The notes beneath the pieces are model-generated. The model was not told the DNA's origin, made no database searches, and saw only the letters and a list, made by a program, of their open reading frames with translations. A stretch of DNA of 64,000 bases from Mytilus californianus (Eukaryota > Mollusca > Bivalvia > Mytilida > Mytilidae). A program made the position numbers and the translations under genes. The stretch lies in the NCBI RefSeq assembly GCF_021869535.1, contig NW_026262668.1:70453558-70517557 (forward strand), given 5' to 3'. This document shows, piece after piece, positions 37,385 through 50,567 of the stretch (position 1 is the first letter of the stretch; every line of letters begins with the position of its first letter).

Positions 37385-38420
37385 AATGGAAATGGGGAAT
37401 GTGTCACAGACACAACAACCTGATGAAATAGCATAAAAACAGGCGAAGGCCTCCAATAGGTCTTCAACACAGCGAGAAAATCCAGCACCCTGAGGCTTGC
37501 TTCAGCTGGCCCCTAAAAAATTGTACTAGTTCAGTGAAAACTAGATATCATTGAGATGGGAGCCATCACTGTGGGCCCTGCTGTAAATAATGTGTGGTAA
37601 AAAAATTGTATCTTTATCATTGGACAATCGTTGTCAACTGAAACCAAAGTTTTTGACCTTGACCTTTGACCTAGGAAGTTGTACATAAATTATGACACAC
37701 CCTCTGGTGTTGGTTTATATACATGTCAAGTATAAACTTTGAAATAACGGTTCTCAAGATATAGAGCGTACACGATCTTTACAATAGGACATAGGGTTGT
37801 CAACTAAAATCAAAGTTTTTGACCTAGAAAGTTGAACATAAATTATGACACACCCTCTGGTGTTGGTTTATATACATGTCAATTACAAACTTTGAAATCA
37901 TAATGGTTCTCAAGATATAGAGCGGACACGATCTTTACCATAGGAAATGGGGTTGTCAACTAAAACAAGTTTTTGACCTTGACCTTTGACCTAGGAAATT
38001 GTACATACATTATGACACACCCTCTGGTGTTGGTTAATATGCATGTCAAGTATAAACTTTGAAATCATAACGGTTCTCTAGATATAAATCGGACACAATT
38101 TGTAAGGATGGACAGACCGACGGACGGACGCACAGACTGATCACTATAGGGCGTCCGCCTTTCGACGGGGCCCTAATGAACGTCATACTTGAATCAGAAA
38201 AATATGAATAAACTAAAATTAAAAATCATACCACACTAACAAAGGTCAGAGGCTTCTGACTTGGGACAGGTGCAAAAATTTGGCAGGTTAAACATGTTTT
38301 ATGAGATCTCATACCTCTAGCCAATGTAGAAAAACACACACAGCAATACGCACAGTAAATCTCAGTTTAAAAGAAGTCGTAGTCTAATGTCAAAAAAGGT
38401 AACACAAGAAACTTAGCAAA
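37385..38420 (-). repeat. Dispersed repeat interrupted by family B copy 2
   Basis: The left part carries 'cagcgagaaaatccagcacc' and 'cttcagctggcccct'; the right part resumes 'acgtcatact' and 'gacttgggacaggtgc'. The uninterrupted arrangement is seen at 44020-44230, where 'cagtgaaaatggacgtcata' is continuous. Confidence 0.6.
37548..38176 (-). mobile_element. Repeat family B, copy 2, three internal units
   Basis: It is bounded by 'atcattgagatgggagcc' and 'ggggccctaatga'. Three units begin with 'gttgtcaact' at about 37631, 37796 and 37952. It is inserted in another dispersed repeat, which shows that the whole unit-bearing block moves as one element. Confidence 0.7.
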
Positions 38421-40759
38421 ATAACAATGATACTTAAATTATTAACAAAGGACTACTAGCATGACTAGCAGTTACTGACATGTTCATCAGACATATATAT
38501 ATATGTAAGCTTACTTCTGTTTCTAAGCAACTTTTTTTATCATATGAAATACATCTTGAATATCTTGTACAAATGGTTTGTTTTAATTTAAAAAAAATGT
38601 AATTTTAATAAATAGGACATGAATTGCCAATAAGAAAATATAATTTCTTTGGTTTTATTCCAAAACAGATACCGGTACATGTATGACTAAATGTTTTTGA
38701 ACCTTGCATATCGACTTGAACTTGTTTCTTAGCTTTGCAAAATTTATAGTCTGGTAGATATATATATATTGACCTCATAAAAAATGCATGTTATTAAATT
38801 AAGGCAAATTATATTTCAGTAAGACTTTCTTATCCAATACAAGTACATTTTGTATTTCATCTTGGAAGAAGCAAAAAACAACAGGTCTGACGATGGTGAC
38901 ATGTCAAATTAATCTAACAGGTAACACATATTGTTTTAAAGGCTTTTCAATAAGATAAACTTATCATGCTGATGATAGAATAATAGATACATGCATGCAT
39001 ATTGGGACCAGGGAAGACACTTAGAGATCCAAAGTTACTATGTAGGGTGGTGTTAAAATGCAATGATAATGTAAGTGAAATTCTCAATTGGATTCTATCA
39101 GCTGTTACCCTATAATGAATAGGAATAAAATGTACAGTGATGCTATGCTAGTTTAGTAAAATATAATAATGGATTATACCCAGATTTTGGTTAAATATAG
39201 CCTCGTCTTGTTGTGCTTGATATCCTGTAAATTTTTGATATACTAAGATAATTAAGTTAACACTTACAGATATTTACTCCAACAAAAATAAGACCTTTTT
39301 ACAACCAGTACATATATATATACATTTTAAATTGAGAGTCAGAAAGCAGAAGACTAAAAAAAACAATGCACAAAACCAGACAAATTGAAATAAATGCATG
39401 AGATAGGTGTGTTGAAAATCAAAAGAGATGTTTCTCTGTTTAAGAGTTATTTTATGGACTACAAACACAATGCAAACCCGCTTAAAACCCAGGTTTCACC
39501 AGGTGTTGTGGAAGAGTAAGCATAAACTGCTAATATCTGAAAAGTTCATAACTATGTCATTCTGTAACATTGTCAAAGCTGGTAAATTAGCCATACTTGG
39601 TAAAGAATAAAGATTATTTACACAATGAAATTAAATATAAAGTTTGGTTTAGGAAAATAAATTATACATATTTCTGTTTCCTATAAACTAGTAACAATTA
39701 CCAGGATAGTTGTATAGTTCTGAGTATTTTGTCAAACATCTATACTTATAATAACATTCCCTTAATATTTGGGTACAGAATTGTGAGTAAAACCCTTAAA
39801 AATATGAATATTTCTATCATCAATTGTGTGTGTAAAACACTCATATACATGTTATAACAATTAGCCACTTCAGGATATCTATAACAAAAAAATGTTGTAT
39901 AGTCTGAAATTCTGAATATAAGTTACCACAGTTTTTACTTTTGCTTTTCAGATACTAGTGAGGAAATCAAGAAACAAGAGTAGACACCATGAGACCAACT
40001 GTGCTTACAATACTAGTGCAACAATTGTGGTTGATGTCCATATCATATTGTATTATGATAATACATTACAGTGTCCACAGAAAAATTTTCATCTTGGTCG
40101 TCAATGCCTCTCATTTCTTAATAAATTGCATTTCTTATATTAGGGTTGTATGATTTTCTAGAACGACTTTATTGTTTTTTTAATATTGGAGTAGAATGTT
40201 GAAAAACAAATGACAAAAAAACTTCAATTGCTGATTGAAGTGGAAGTACTTTTTAAATAATTAGTATTGTGTTTTAGTGAATTAAGAAACATATTCCTTT
40301 CCATATACATGATAAATGTTTCTTGTTTATTTTAAATACATGTATATCATTTCTTTAATTCTGTATCTAATAGGATTATCAGGAAAAAGATAATATTTGA
40401 ATCCTAGACTGGAGTAAGTTTTGATATTTATAGTAGAAATAATAACAAATCAATATTTGATTGATTATTTTACAGACTCAGAAAAATTTAAAGTACATTT
40501 AAGCACTTTATCACAAGACCATGAAAATAATTTTGCTGTACCTTTTTATTTTATTTAGTTTTCATTGTTTTTAACCCACTAATTTTTACAATCTATATCA
40601 TCAAGGATAAACAAAAATACCATTTGAAACTAGAAACACTTTTATCATCTTAAAATTTGCATTTTAATTGATACTAAACCCAAAGATAATGAAGAAAGAG
40701 CACTATCATGTGTACCTTAATTTGATTCTGAAAAATAATCATTACATTACACGCTTAAA
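38421..40759. other. Gene-free stretch
   Basis: No gene is supported. A good acceptor-like site at 39940-39955 is followed by ten codons and a stop; no partner exon was found. Confidence 0.3.
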
Positions 40760-41440
40760 ATTGTAAGATAGAGATATGACATGATTGCCACTGAGACTTA
40801 TATCCGATAGAGTTCAAATATTGTGGATTCAATTAAAAGGTCACCTTCAACAATGAACCAAATCCATAGCATAAGCTTTAAAAGGCTCTGACATGTCAAA
40901 AAAAACATCATGTAAAACTAACTCATATTTCTAAGGTACTGTATGTTCAGTTATTATGATGAAGAAAATAAGTGGCATTCCAGTCTATGTCATGGGCAAA
41001 AAGACCATCTAGGAGTTTTCCAAATGCCAACTTTGGACAGTCAGAAGACAGATAGGAATAACAAAATCTACTTGAGTTTTGAATATATAAAATTGGGAAT
41101 GTAGATGGGGAAGTGTCAAAGAGACAACAACCCAACCAAAGAAAAGAAAACAGCCAGAGGACACCAATGCTTCTTCAAAACAGCGAGAAAATTCAGCACC
41201 CTGAGGCAGGCTTCAGCTGGCCCCTAAACAAAAATGTGCACTAGTTCAGTGAAAACAGACGGCATACAAAACTTAAAAACATATAAATAAACTAAAATTG
41301 ACAATCATACAAGGACTACCAGTATATAACATGTAAAAAATAAGGAAATGAGGTGATTCCCAATGAGAAAAATTATCAACCAAAGTTCAAATAAAGTGGC
41401 TGTTAGCAATTATAGGCAACTGTGTAGTTTCCAACGATGA
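40760..41440 (-). repeat. Two degraded dispersed-repeat copies
   Basis: 40760-40920 shows 'gacatgattgccactgag'. 41097-41300 shows 'gtgtcaaagagacaacaacc', 'cagcgagaaaattcagcacc' and 'cttcagctggcccctaaac'. Both belong to the mussel-type dispersed superfamily seen at 37385 and 43990. Confidence 0.55.
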
Positions 41441-41819
41441 GAAAAACTCATATCATATAGTCTGCTATTAAAGGCCCAGTCATGTTAAAATGATGTGAAC
41501 AATTCAATTGAGAAATTGAAGGCCGAATTTATAACAAAATATAATTAACCAATTACAAAAATGACATACATGAACCAACGACAACCACTGAACTAAAAGC
41601 TCCAGACTGTCAAGGGGAAACAAAACCAATTAATTTGAAAGCATGCCTTTTATGGCTTTATTTGTAATTACCCAGCTATCTATCTAGTTGCAGACCGTGG
41701 AAATTGTAATAATACATAAAAGGCTATCAGGAACTATGATAATGAAAAAATAAGTCAAAACACTTGACCAAACAAACAAGTAACTCCTCAGAAAATAAAA
41801 ACAAATATAGGAGTAACAT

Positions 41820-42050
41820 AATTAGTGTCGCATGTGGAGAAGGATCTGTTAGCCCATCAGGATCACCTGTGGTGAACCTTAGTTTTTGGTTGTGTTTGTG
41901 TTGCTTTCTTCGTTCTGTTGTGTACCGAAATACTGTTGTTTGTCTTTTGGTCTTTTTCTTTATTTGCCTTGGCATTGTCAGTATATTTTCAATTTATAAG
42001 TTTGAATGTGTCTTTGGTATCTTTCGCCTCTCTTTTATTTTGATATGAAA
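41820..42050 (+). repeat. Penelope-like element 3' tail
   Basis: 'gcatgtggagaaggatctg' through 'ggcattgtcagtatatttt' and 'ggtatctttcgcc' match the sequence lying after the RT remnant at 60540-60710. The two ORFs here on opposite strands are not genes. Confidence 0.55.
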
Positions 42051-43985
42051 CTAAACATTTCAGATTAGTTGACTATATATACTCGGAAAAGTAATAACCT
42101 ACCGGTAGTACATGTAAACTAAATTACATGTAGTAAGTCTATCAAGCCTCTAGTCGGCTTTTTTGTTGGAGGATTTATAATTAAAGTCCTAGTTTAAGTT
42201 TTAAAAAAATTGCAATGAATAACAATACAGTAGAAGGTAGGTCAACAAATACCATCTCACTTGATGTGGCTATATGTAGAATAATGTTAAATTGAAGGGC
42301 ATGCAAATAAATAAGAATTTCCTGTTCTTTTTGTTAAACCATTCACAGCCTAATAAAATCTGGTGAAATTCTGTTGATTGATGTGCAACTCAGTATATTA
42401 TATAAAGGCATACGACTACAATTCACACATATGCACAGTACATAAAATCATGAGTTACTAAGAAGAAAGTTGACATCAATGCCATCAAGGACTTTTATAC
42501 TAAGTTTGTATAATAGTTCCAGATGCAATACTGCTTTGCTCTACAAAATAAAACATATTCATTATTACATTAAATACTGAATCATCTGTGTAAATAATTG
42601 ACTACATATAATAAAGTCTGCGGTCACAATCAAATCAAATAAAACCTTGTACAGCTGTTGTATACTTGCAGCGCTATATTCATATAAACGGATAATGTTT
42701 AAAATAGTATTACCACGGTAACAAACAAATACAGTTTAAAGGCTTTTAAATCAAAGGGGATTGACTGAACAGAAGACCAAGTACGGTACACAAGCTCCAT
42801 ACAAATTAATGTAAAATAATGTTTAGCGAAGGAAGGCACCAAAGAAAAAAGATCAAAAAGCCTTTCAAGACGTCATAGTTATTTGGACTAGCCTAATCCT
42901 ATATTTATGGCATCAAAGCAAAAAAAAATATTATATTAAGATAAACCTTCAAGGCATCATAATTATTTGGACTATTGACTAGTGTACTGGTTGGGAACGA
43001 CCCCCAAAATGATTCATTATATTTGGTTCCAGGAACCCCTTTTCTATTGACAACACACTAATGAAACCATGACCATTTAACACGTATGTGCTAACTGCAT
43101 GTTGATGTTCTTTTTCTTTGCTTGAAGTCGATAAAACCAAGCACTCATGGAGGCTGCCATTTTGGATGTTGGGCAACATATCATTTCGGATACTATCGTT
43201 AGTCTTCATAGGTCCAGGAATAATCCAAATTGTTCCGAATCTCTGACAGAAATCTGACATAAGATTTTTTACCATTGCATGTTGCGATAACCCAGACGTT
43301 TGATTTATAAAATTCAAGCGTCTGGGTAACCGAGACTATTTTCGAATAGGTTTTATAGACTATCATATTTATAAGAGAACTTCCGAAAATAGTATGTTCT
43401 ATTTACCTGAGGTACGGTTTAAAGACACTATATTTCAATAGATGTATACATAAATACGTGAGATCATTTGTTGTTAGACGTAATGTAAGTATGTAGGTCA
43501 ATAATACATATGTATATATAAATGATGTAGGATTTAATTTCTTTAACAAAAAATACAATATTCTTTCGGTATTTTAAGCTAATATAGAGAAACTATGATG
43601 CTGTGAATGATATATGACTCAGGGGTTTGGAGACAAGAAAATATAGTTTCACTTTTGACTAAGAATGGGGAATCCTTTAGAGAAAGTAATATCCGATGTA
43701 AACAAATCTACGGTTACACTGTATGGAAGAAAAAAGAAAGTTAAAATAATGTCCATTGAACGCAGCTGTAAAAATGAAAATTTATATTAATACATTTATC
43801 TAAGACATACTAATGTTACTAGACAAATTGTGGGTGCTTTCAAATGTTTAATATCAAAACTTCGCTGATACAATATTGTCTGGCAAGCCAATAATTCGAC
43901 ATCAACCGAATGCGAATGCATGCGCCATCAGTTGGAGATGATTGCACATGTGCGCATCATTTTCATGTATTGAAAAGAATGTCAG
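42051..43985. other. Gene-free stretch
   Basis: No gene is supported. The 112-residue '-' ORF (42979-43317) has no recognisable domain. A hairpin ('cccagacg...cgtctggg') lies at about 43282-43319. Confidence 0.35.
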
Positions 43986-43989
43986 CTGC

Positions 43990-44420
43990 AAAGCTGAATT
44001 TAGAACACCAACAGAAAGACGGAGGCGGGCTTCAGCTGGCCCCTAAACAAAAATGTATACTAGTTCAGTGAAAATGGACGTCATACTAAACTCCAAAACA
44101 TATAAATGAACTAAAATTAAAAAAACATACAAGACTAACAAAGGCCAGAGGCTCCTGACTTGGGACAGGCGCAAAAATGCGGCGGGGTTAAACATGTTTT
44201 GTGAGTTCTCAACCCTCCCCCTATACCTCTAGCCAATGTAGAATAAACAAACACACAGCGATACGCACAGTAAATCTCAGTTTAAAAGAAGTCCGAGTCC
44301 GATGTCAGAATAGGTAACGAAAGAAACTAAGCAAAATGACAATGATACATAAATTAACAAAGGACTACTAGCAGTTACTGACATGCCAGCTCCAGACCTC
44401 AATTAAACTGATTGAAAGAT
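43990..44420 (-). repeat. Dispersed repeat copy, fairly complete
   Basis: It contains 'ggcttcagctggcccctaaa', 'gcccagaggctcctgactt'-like sequence, 'gcggcggggttaaacatg' and 'cctctagccaatgtagaat'. It is the uninterrupted counterpart of 37385-38420. Confidence 0.55.
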
Positions 44421-46229
44421 TATGTCTTCATCATATGAAAATCAAGCACAATCCCTCCCGTTAGGGGTTTAGTATCATGCCATCATAAAATATATGAGAA
44501 GATCATAACCCGTATCATGCCAACAACTGCTTTTAGAATAAATGTGTTATTTCCGATGCAAAGACCCTATGAGTTAATCAATAGTAATAACAAAATATGC
44601 CATCTTTAATGACCTGACAACAGTATCGTAACTATATCCCTTCTGAATAAGTCTGTTTAAAGGTTTGGTAAAGACTGAGTGAGTAACATGAACCCTATTC
44701 AAAACCGGGGGCGAACTCAGGGACTCTAGAGCGAATAATTATAACAAGGAAATGTTTGCGCGATAAACTATGTTCATAAAAAAAACATCCGTCTGACGTA
44801 AGGATGCCATCGTCTCTGATGCAGAAATATTTAAAAATGCATATTTTTCTATTGAAAATAGACCATCATAGTATGGAACGCCACAGCTGTCTTATGTGGA
44901 ACTCTGATATTACGTTATGTTGTTCTATTATTACTTGATGATAGTTTGTCTTTACATAATATGGTTTTGACATTACGTAATGATGTTTTGATATAACTCA
45001 ATATGGAATAGTCATTACATAATGATATTTCGATATTACATGATATGGTTTCGTATTGACTTGATATAGTTTTGTCATTACTTAATATGGTTCTGTCATT
45101 ACTCGATGTTGTTTCATCATTATTTGATGTGGTTATGTAATTAGGCAATGTGGTTTTAACATTACTTGATGTGTATGTGACATAACGTAATGTAGTTGTT
45201 TCATTACATAATGTGGTTTTGTTATTTCGTAATAATGATTTGTCAATTCTTTATATGGCTTAAACATTACGTAATGATGTTTCAAAATTTGACGATTTTA
45301 CACTACATAATGTATTTGTTTCAGTATTTGATGTGGTCATGTCATTCTTCGATGTGGTTATCCCATTACTACTACGAGGTAAAACCACGTGACCATTTTG
45401 GAAAAAAATATGTTCTATTTTTAGACCGATTTCCATATGTCGTTTGTGTAATGCGCTTTGGATGAGTACCGCTATCCATTAAGTTAAAGTTCAAATTAAA
45501 GTTCAAGTTGTTGTTCATAGTTATTTGGTATGAAAAAGAGGAACGACAGACAAAAATAAGAAAAAAAGTACTAAAACATTTACAGTAATTCGGACATAAG
45601 GGGGATATCCCAAAACCACTTGCCGGTTTTTCCTTAGTTCTCAAATGGAAGCAGTATTATAATAAATTCGTAAATGATTCCAAGGAACACTGCTTTATCT
45701 TGGTCCTGAAGAATAACTCCTATACACGTTTTATAACAATTCATGGAGGTTTACAAATTTATCATGTCAAAATAGTTTAATTCGGTAATATTCAATGCCA
45801 AAAAAAAACCTTACATAGAAATAAAAAAAATGTGGTATGATTGCCAATGAGACAACTCTCAACCACATACCAAATGACGTAGAAGTTAACATATATGTGT
45901 GACTGTATGGTCTTTAAGAATGAGCAAAATTCATACCACATAGTAAGTTTAAACAGGTCTCGAAATGAAAAATATAAAAACAGTTTAAACTAGAAACCTA
46001 ACAACCTAAATGATGAAGACACCGACGATACTACCGACGACGGCATATAGGTTTGTTGTATCTCACTGTCGCTACATTATTGTCGCAACAAAGCATTAAT
46101 TCTATAAAATAAGAATTCTCCAGGTTTTTTTTTTAGCGTGTATGTTCATTTGAACATATGAATATTAAACTTTTTTTTATTAATTGCAGTTTCTGATATA
46201 CCACGCACTAATTGAAAAAAAACTTTTTG

Positions 46230-46440
46230 AAATATCTGTTTCACAGGTGACGACGAATAGGTTCCAGTTGTCGTAATCACAATCCCGTCATCTTTTCCTC
46301 GAATGTAAACTGCCAAAAAACCAAATCACTGAGTTTGTACTTTCACGAATAACACGACGGGTGCCACAAGTTAAGCAGAATCCGCTTACCCTTCCAAAGC
46401 ACACGAGATCACGCTGATGGATTTATGTTACCCAGTCATA
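46230..46440 (+). repeat. Penelope-like element 3' tail
   Basis: 'aatcacaatcccgtcatctt' then 'acacgacgggtgccacaag' and 'gcagaatccgcttaccctt' match the tail at 60460-60600. It lies in the centre of the fold-back structure. Confidence 0.5.
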
Positions 46441-46639
46441 CTGATCTATTTAGTTGAGCCAATCAAAACTGTCTTTACATTTTCTTCTTATGCTGTGCTA
46501 TGATACACTAGGTTAGGATAGGGATTAGCGCTTACATAAATGTTAAACTCCGCCGCGTGCACTTTCTTTAAATGCCTGCCCCAAGTCAGGAACCTGTAGT
46601 TCAATGGTTGTCGTTGTTTCATGTGTGTCATATTTGTTT

Positions 46640-47905
46640 TTATTATGGTATACAAATGTCGTCTGTCCGTCTGTCCGTCACGGTCTGTCCGGCGTAAACA
46701 GGTCGCACCATAACTTGAGAACGACTTATCCAAATTTCATGAAACTTAACATAGTTGTTTCTAATGATGGTCAAACTCTCTGTATACTTTTTTGTGAAAA
46801 TAAAATTAAAACTTTTTGAGTTACGGGACTTAGTAACTAAAACAGGTGTGTCTCTTTTTTTCACATGTCGCGCGGTATCTCAAAAACAATTTATGATTAT
46901 TGCTTAAAACTTTACACACTTCTTAGTTATATTAATCTTAAGATCTGTACACTTTTTGGTGATGATTCAAAATTTTATTTTTGAGTTGTTGAGTATTTTG
47001 TAAAAAAAGGGGGAGGGGTTTTTCACATGTCGCGCCGTATCTCAAAAACGATTTATGATTATTGCTTAAAACTTTACACACTTCTTAGTTATATTAATCT
47101 TAAGATCTGTACACTTTTTGGTGATGATTCAAAATTTTATTTTTGAGTTGTTGAGTATTTTGTAAAAAAAGGGGGAGGGGTTTTTCACATGTCGCGCCGT
47201 ATCTCAAAAACGATTTATGATTATTGCTTAAAATTTTATACACTTCTTAGTTATATTAATCTAAAGATCCGTACACTTTTTGATTTTGATTCAAAATTTT
47301 ATTTTAGAGATATTGATTTTTTGTTTTTTTTTTAAAAGGGGGGTTTTCACATGTCGCGCCGTATCTCAAAAACGATTTATGATTATTGCTTAAAATTTTA
47401 TACACTTCTTAGTTATATTAATCTAAAGATCCGTACACTTTTTGATTTTGATTCAAAATTTTATTTTAGAGATATTGATTTTTTGTTTTTTTTTTAAAAG
47501 GGGGGTTTTCACATGTCGCGCCGTATCTCAAAAACGATTTATGATTATTGCTTAAAATTTTACACACTTCTTAGTTATATTAATCTTAAGATCTGTATAC
47601 TTTTTGGATTTGATTCAAAATTTTATTTTAGAGTTATTGATTTTTTTTTTTTTTTTAAAGGGGGTTTTCACATGTCGCGCCGTATCTCAAAAACGATTTA
47701 TGATTATTGCTTGAAATTTTACACACTTCTTAGTTATATTAATCTTAAGATCTGTATACTTTTTGGTTTTGATTCAAAATGTTATTTTAAAGATATTGAT
47801 TTTTTGTTTTTTTTTTAAAGGGGGGTTTTCGCATGTCGCGACGTATGTCAGAAACTATTTATGATTATTGCATACAAATTCACACACAAGACGACGGGCG
47901 TATCA
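46640..47905 (+). repeat. Repeat family G, seven units of about 162 bp
   Basis: It opens with 'gtctgtccgtctgtccgtc' and ends 'gacgggcgtatcatgcgctc'. Unit starts ('cacatgtcgcg' or a variant) at 46862, 47024, 47186, 47348, 47510, 47669 and 47830 are 162, 162, 162, 162, 159 and 161 bp apart; the last is partial. The units are very similar, so the array is young. The 101-residue ORF at 47513 is a repeat translation. Confidence 0.8.
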
Positions 47906-48407
47906 TGCGCTCATGGGGCAGCTGTTTATTCGTAGATTGTTTAGCTATAAACTAGACCATTAGTTTTCTCGTTTGAATTGTTTCACATTTTCACGTGGTG
48001 GTCTTTTGTAGCCGACTATACGGTGTATTGAAGGCTGTAGGTTGCTTATGATTGCTTGCATCCACTGCATTTAAACTATGGTGGATAATTTTCTCATTGG
48101 CAATCACACCACATCTAACTTTATTTCAATTTCTATGTTGTGTTTTGTATGCTGTAAAATTGTTTATCTTTTGTACGCATACCTACCCCTGAACCCTCTT
48201 TTCGGAAGCTCGAACAAAAGCCCTTGATCCACGATAAAAAAAATAGAACTCATATTAGATAACTCGAATTTCAACTCTTAATCTTAATCTAGATGAGACT
48301 CAAATAAGGGTTTACCTCGAACTCTACGCCAAAAGGTGACTCAAATTTAAAGTTGAAGTCCAATTGTAATTCGGAACTTAACTCAAACTCGAAGTTCAAC
48401 TCGAAAT
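47906..48407. repeat. Degraded dispersed repeat in the fold-back centre
   Basis: 47935-48120 holds 'ttagttttctcgtttgaatt' and 'ctcattggcaatcacaccac', a + copy of the mussel-type superfamily. The rest shows only a degenerate 'ctcgaa/ctcaaa' simple pattern. Confidence 0.45.
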
Positions 48408-49469
48408 TTGGTATGTGGTTGAGAGTTGTCTCATTGGCAATCATACCACATTTCTTTATTTCTATATAAGGTTTTTTTAATGCATTTAATATTACCGAAT
48501 TAAACTGTTTTGACATGATAAATTTGTAAACCTCCATGAATTGTTATAAAACTTGTATAGGAGTTATTCTTCAAGATCAAGATAAAAGTATCTACAGAAA
48601 AACATGTTTTCCTCCGTTGAGTGTACCGGTTAATGTACAGTCAGTCAACATTTAATTTACGCTTTTACACTGACAGCAGAATTATCCGGCGAGACACAGG
48701 GTTAATAAGAATCTTTAATTTATTTATTAATTTACAGCTTCCATTTGAGAACTAAGAAACAAACGGCAGGACCAAATGGTTTGGGATATGTCCGAATTAC
48801 TGTTAATTTTTTAGTACTTTTTTTCTTATTTTTGTCTGTCGTTCCTTTTTTTCATACCAAATAACTCTGAACAACAACTTGAACTTTAATTTGAATTTTA
48901 ACTTAATGGATAGCGGTACTCATCCAAAGCGCATTACACAAACGACATATGGAAATCGGTCTAAAAATAGAACATATTTTTTCCAAAATGGTCACGTGGT
49001 TTTACCTCGTAGTAGTAATGGGATAACCACATCAAAGAATGACACGACCACATCAAATACTGAAACAAACACATCATGTAGTGTAAATCGTCAAATTTTG
49101 AAACATCATTACGTAATGTTAAAGCCATATAAAGAATTGGCAAATCATCATTACGAAATAACAAAACCACATCATGTAATGAAACAACTACATTACGTCA
49201 AGTCACATACACATCAAGTAATGTTAAAACCACATTGCCTAATGACACAACCACATCAAATAATGGTGAAACCACATCGAGTAATGACAAAACCATAATA
49301 AGTAATGACAAAACTATATCAAGTCAATACGAAACCATATCAAGTAATATCGGAATATCATAAGTAATGACTTTTCCATATTGAGTTATATCAAAACATC
49401 ATTACGTAATGTCAAAATCATATTATGTAAAGACAAACTATCATTAAGTAATAACAGAACGACATTATG

Positions 49470-50567
49470 CAATTATAGCCTTTGTATGAGGTCGATACAA
49501 GGATATATTGACCTGAAAGAAGTATATTGACTGAGGACGAAGTCCGAGGTCGATATACTTCTTTGGGTCGATATATCCTGTATTGACCTCATCAATATGC
49601 TATAATTGTTATATTATTAATTTCCGACCATATTTGTATCAAAATCCTGATTTGATTTTTTGATTTTGTTGGAATTTTATAGATATCATATTGTCTCCTA
49701 GACAATAACAACATATAAGTTGTTATTTCATTTACTTTTTTTTTTTACATCTTATGTATATGAAGATTTTTTTTCTTCAAATAATCGATCATAGATATTT
49801 TTTATAAAACTTTTAACAATATCATGAAATTTATTACATAACGTCACAAAGTATATCGGTTTTTAGATGTTCTAAAAATAACCGTGCAATATGCTTTTTG
49901 GTGTGCAATATGCTTTTTGCTATCCGCCGTTTTCTCTCTACCTTCGAAAATATAGTTTAACATGTGACTATCTCTGAACGAATCAAATTAGTTAAAAAAT
50001 ACGAATTAATAATATTATACAATTATAGCCTTTGTAGGAGGTCGATACAAGGATATATTGACCTGAAAGAAGTATATTGACTGAGGACGAAGTCCGAGGT
50101 CGATATACTTCTTTGGGTCGATATATCCTGTATTGACCTCATAAATAGGCTATAATTGTTATATTATTAATTTCCGACCATATTTGTATCAAAATCGTCA
50201 TTTGATTTTGTTGTAATTTTATAGATATCATATTGTCTCCTAGACAATAACAACAGATTAGTTGTTATTTCATTTACTTTTTTGATGTTTTTCTTTTTAC
50301 ATGTTATATATTTGAAGATTTTTTTTCTTCAAATAATCGATCATAGATATTTTTTTATAAAACTTTTAACAATATCATGAAATTCATTACATGACGTCAC
50401 AAAGTATATCGGTTTTTAGATATTCTAAAAATAACCGTGCAATATGCTTTTTGCTGTGCAATATGCTTTTTGCTATCCGCCTTTTCTCTCTACCTTCGAA
50501 AATATAGTTTAACATGTGACTAATCCTGAACGAATCAAATTAGTTAAAATATACGAATTAATAATAT
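49470..50567. repeat. Tandem duplication, two units of about 550 bp, each with a hairpin
   Basis: Two nearly identical units start at 49470 and 50020. Each begins with a 139-bp inverted repeat ('caattatagc' pairing with 'gctataattg', 'aggtcgatacaaggatata' with 'tatatcctgtattgacct'). The block interrupts the right fold-back arm between 'gacattat' and 'aacgtaatatcag', which are continuous in the left arm. Confidence 0.75.

Noticed and set aside
39940-39990. Strong acceptor-like site followed by codons TSEEIKKQE and a stop, like a terminal exon
   Set aside because: No upstream exon with matching phase was found; ten codons are too few to support a gene.
42979-43317. 112-residue - strand ORF and a possible first exon with a good ATG context ('aaaATGGCAGCC' at 43160, - strand)
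   Set aside because: There is no recognisable domain, only a weak donor (A|gttagc) and no in-phase following exon found. The ATG context alone is not enough.
46857-47880. Possible CRISPR-like regular array
   Set aside because: The 162-bp units are nearly identical along their length, with no short repeat/unique spacer alternation, and the genome is eukaryotic.
48879-49298. 139-residue ORF rich in His, Lys and Asn
   Set aside because: It is a translation of the right fold-back arm, including the degenerate 'attacgtaatg' array; its beginning is mirrored by an ORF in the left arm (45372-45644, -). There is no domain and no splice context.
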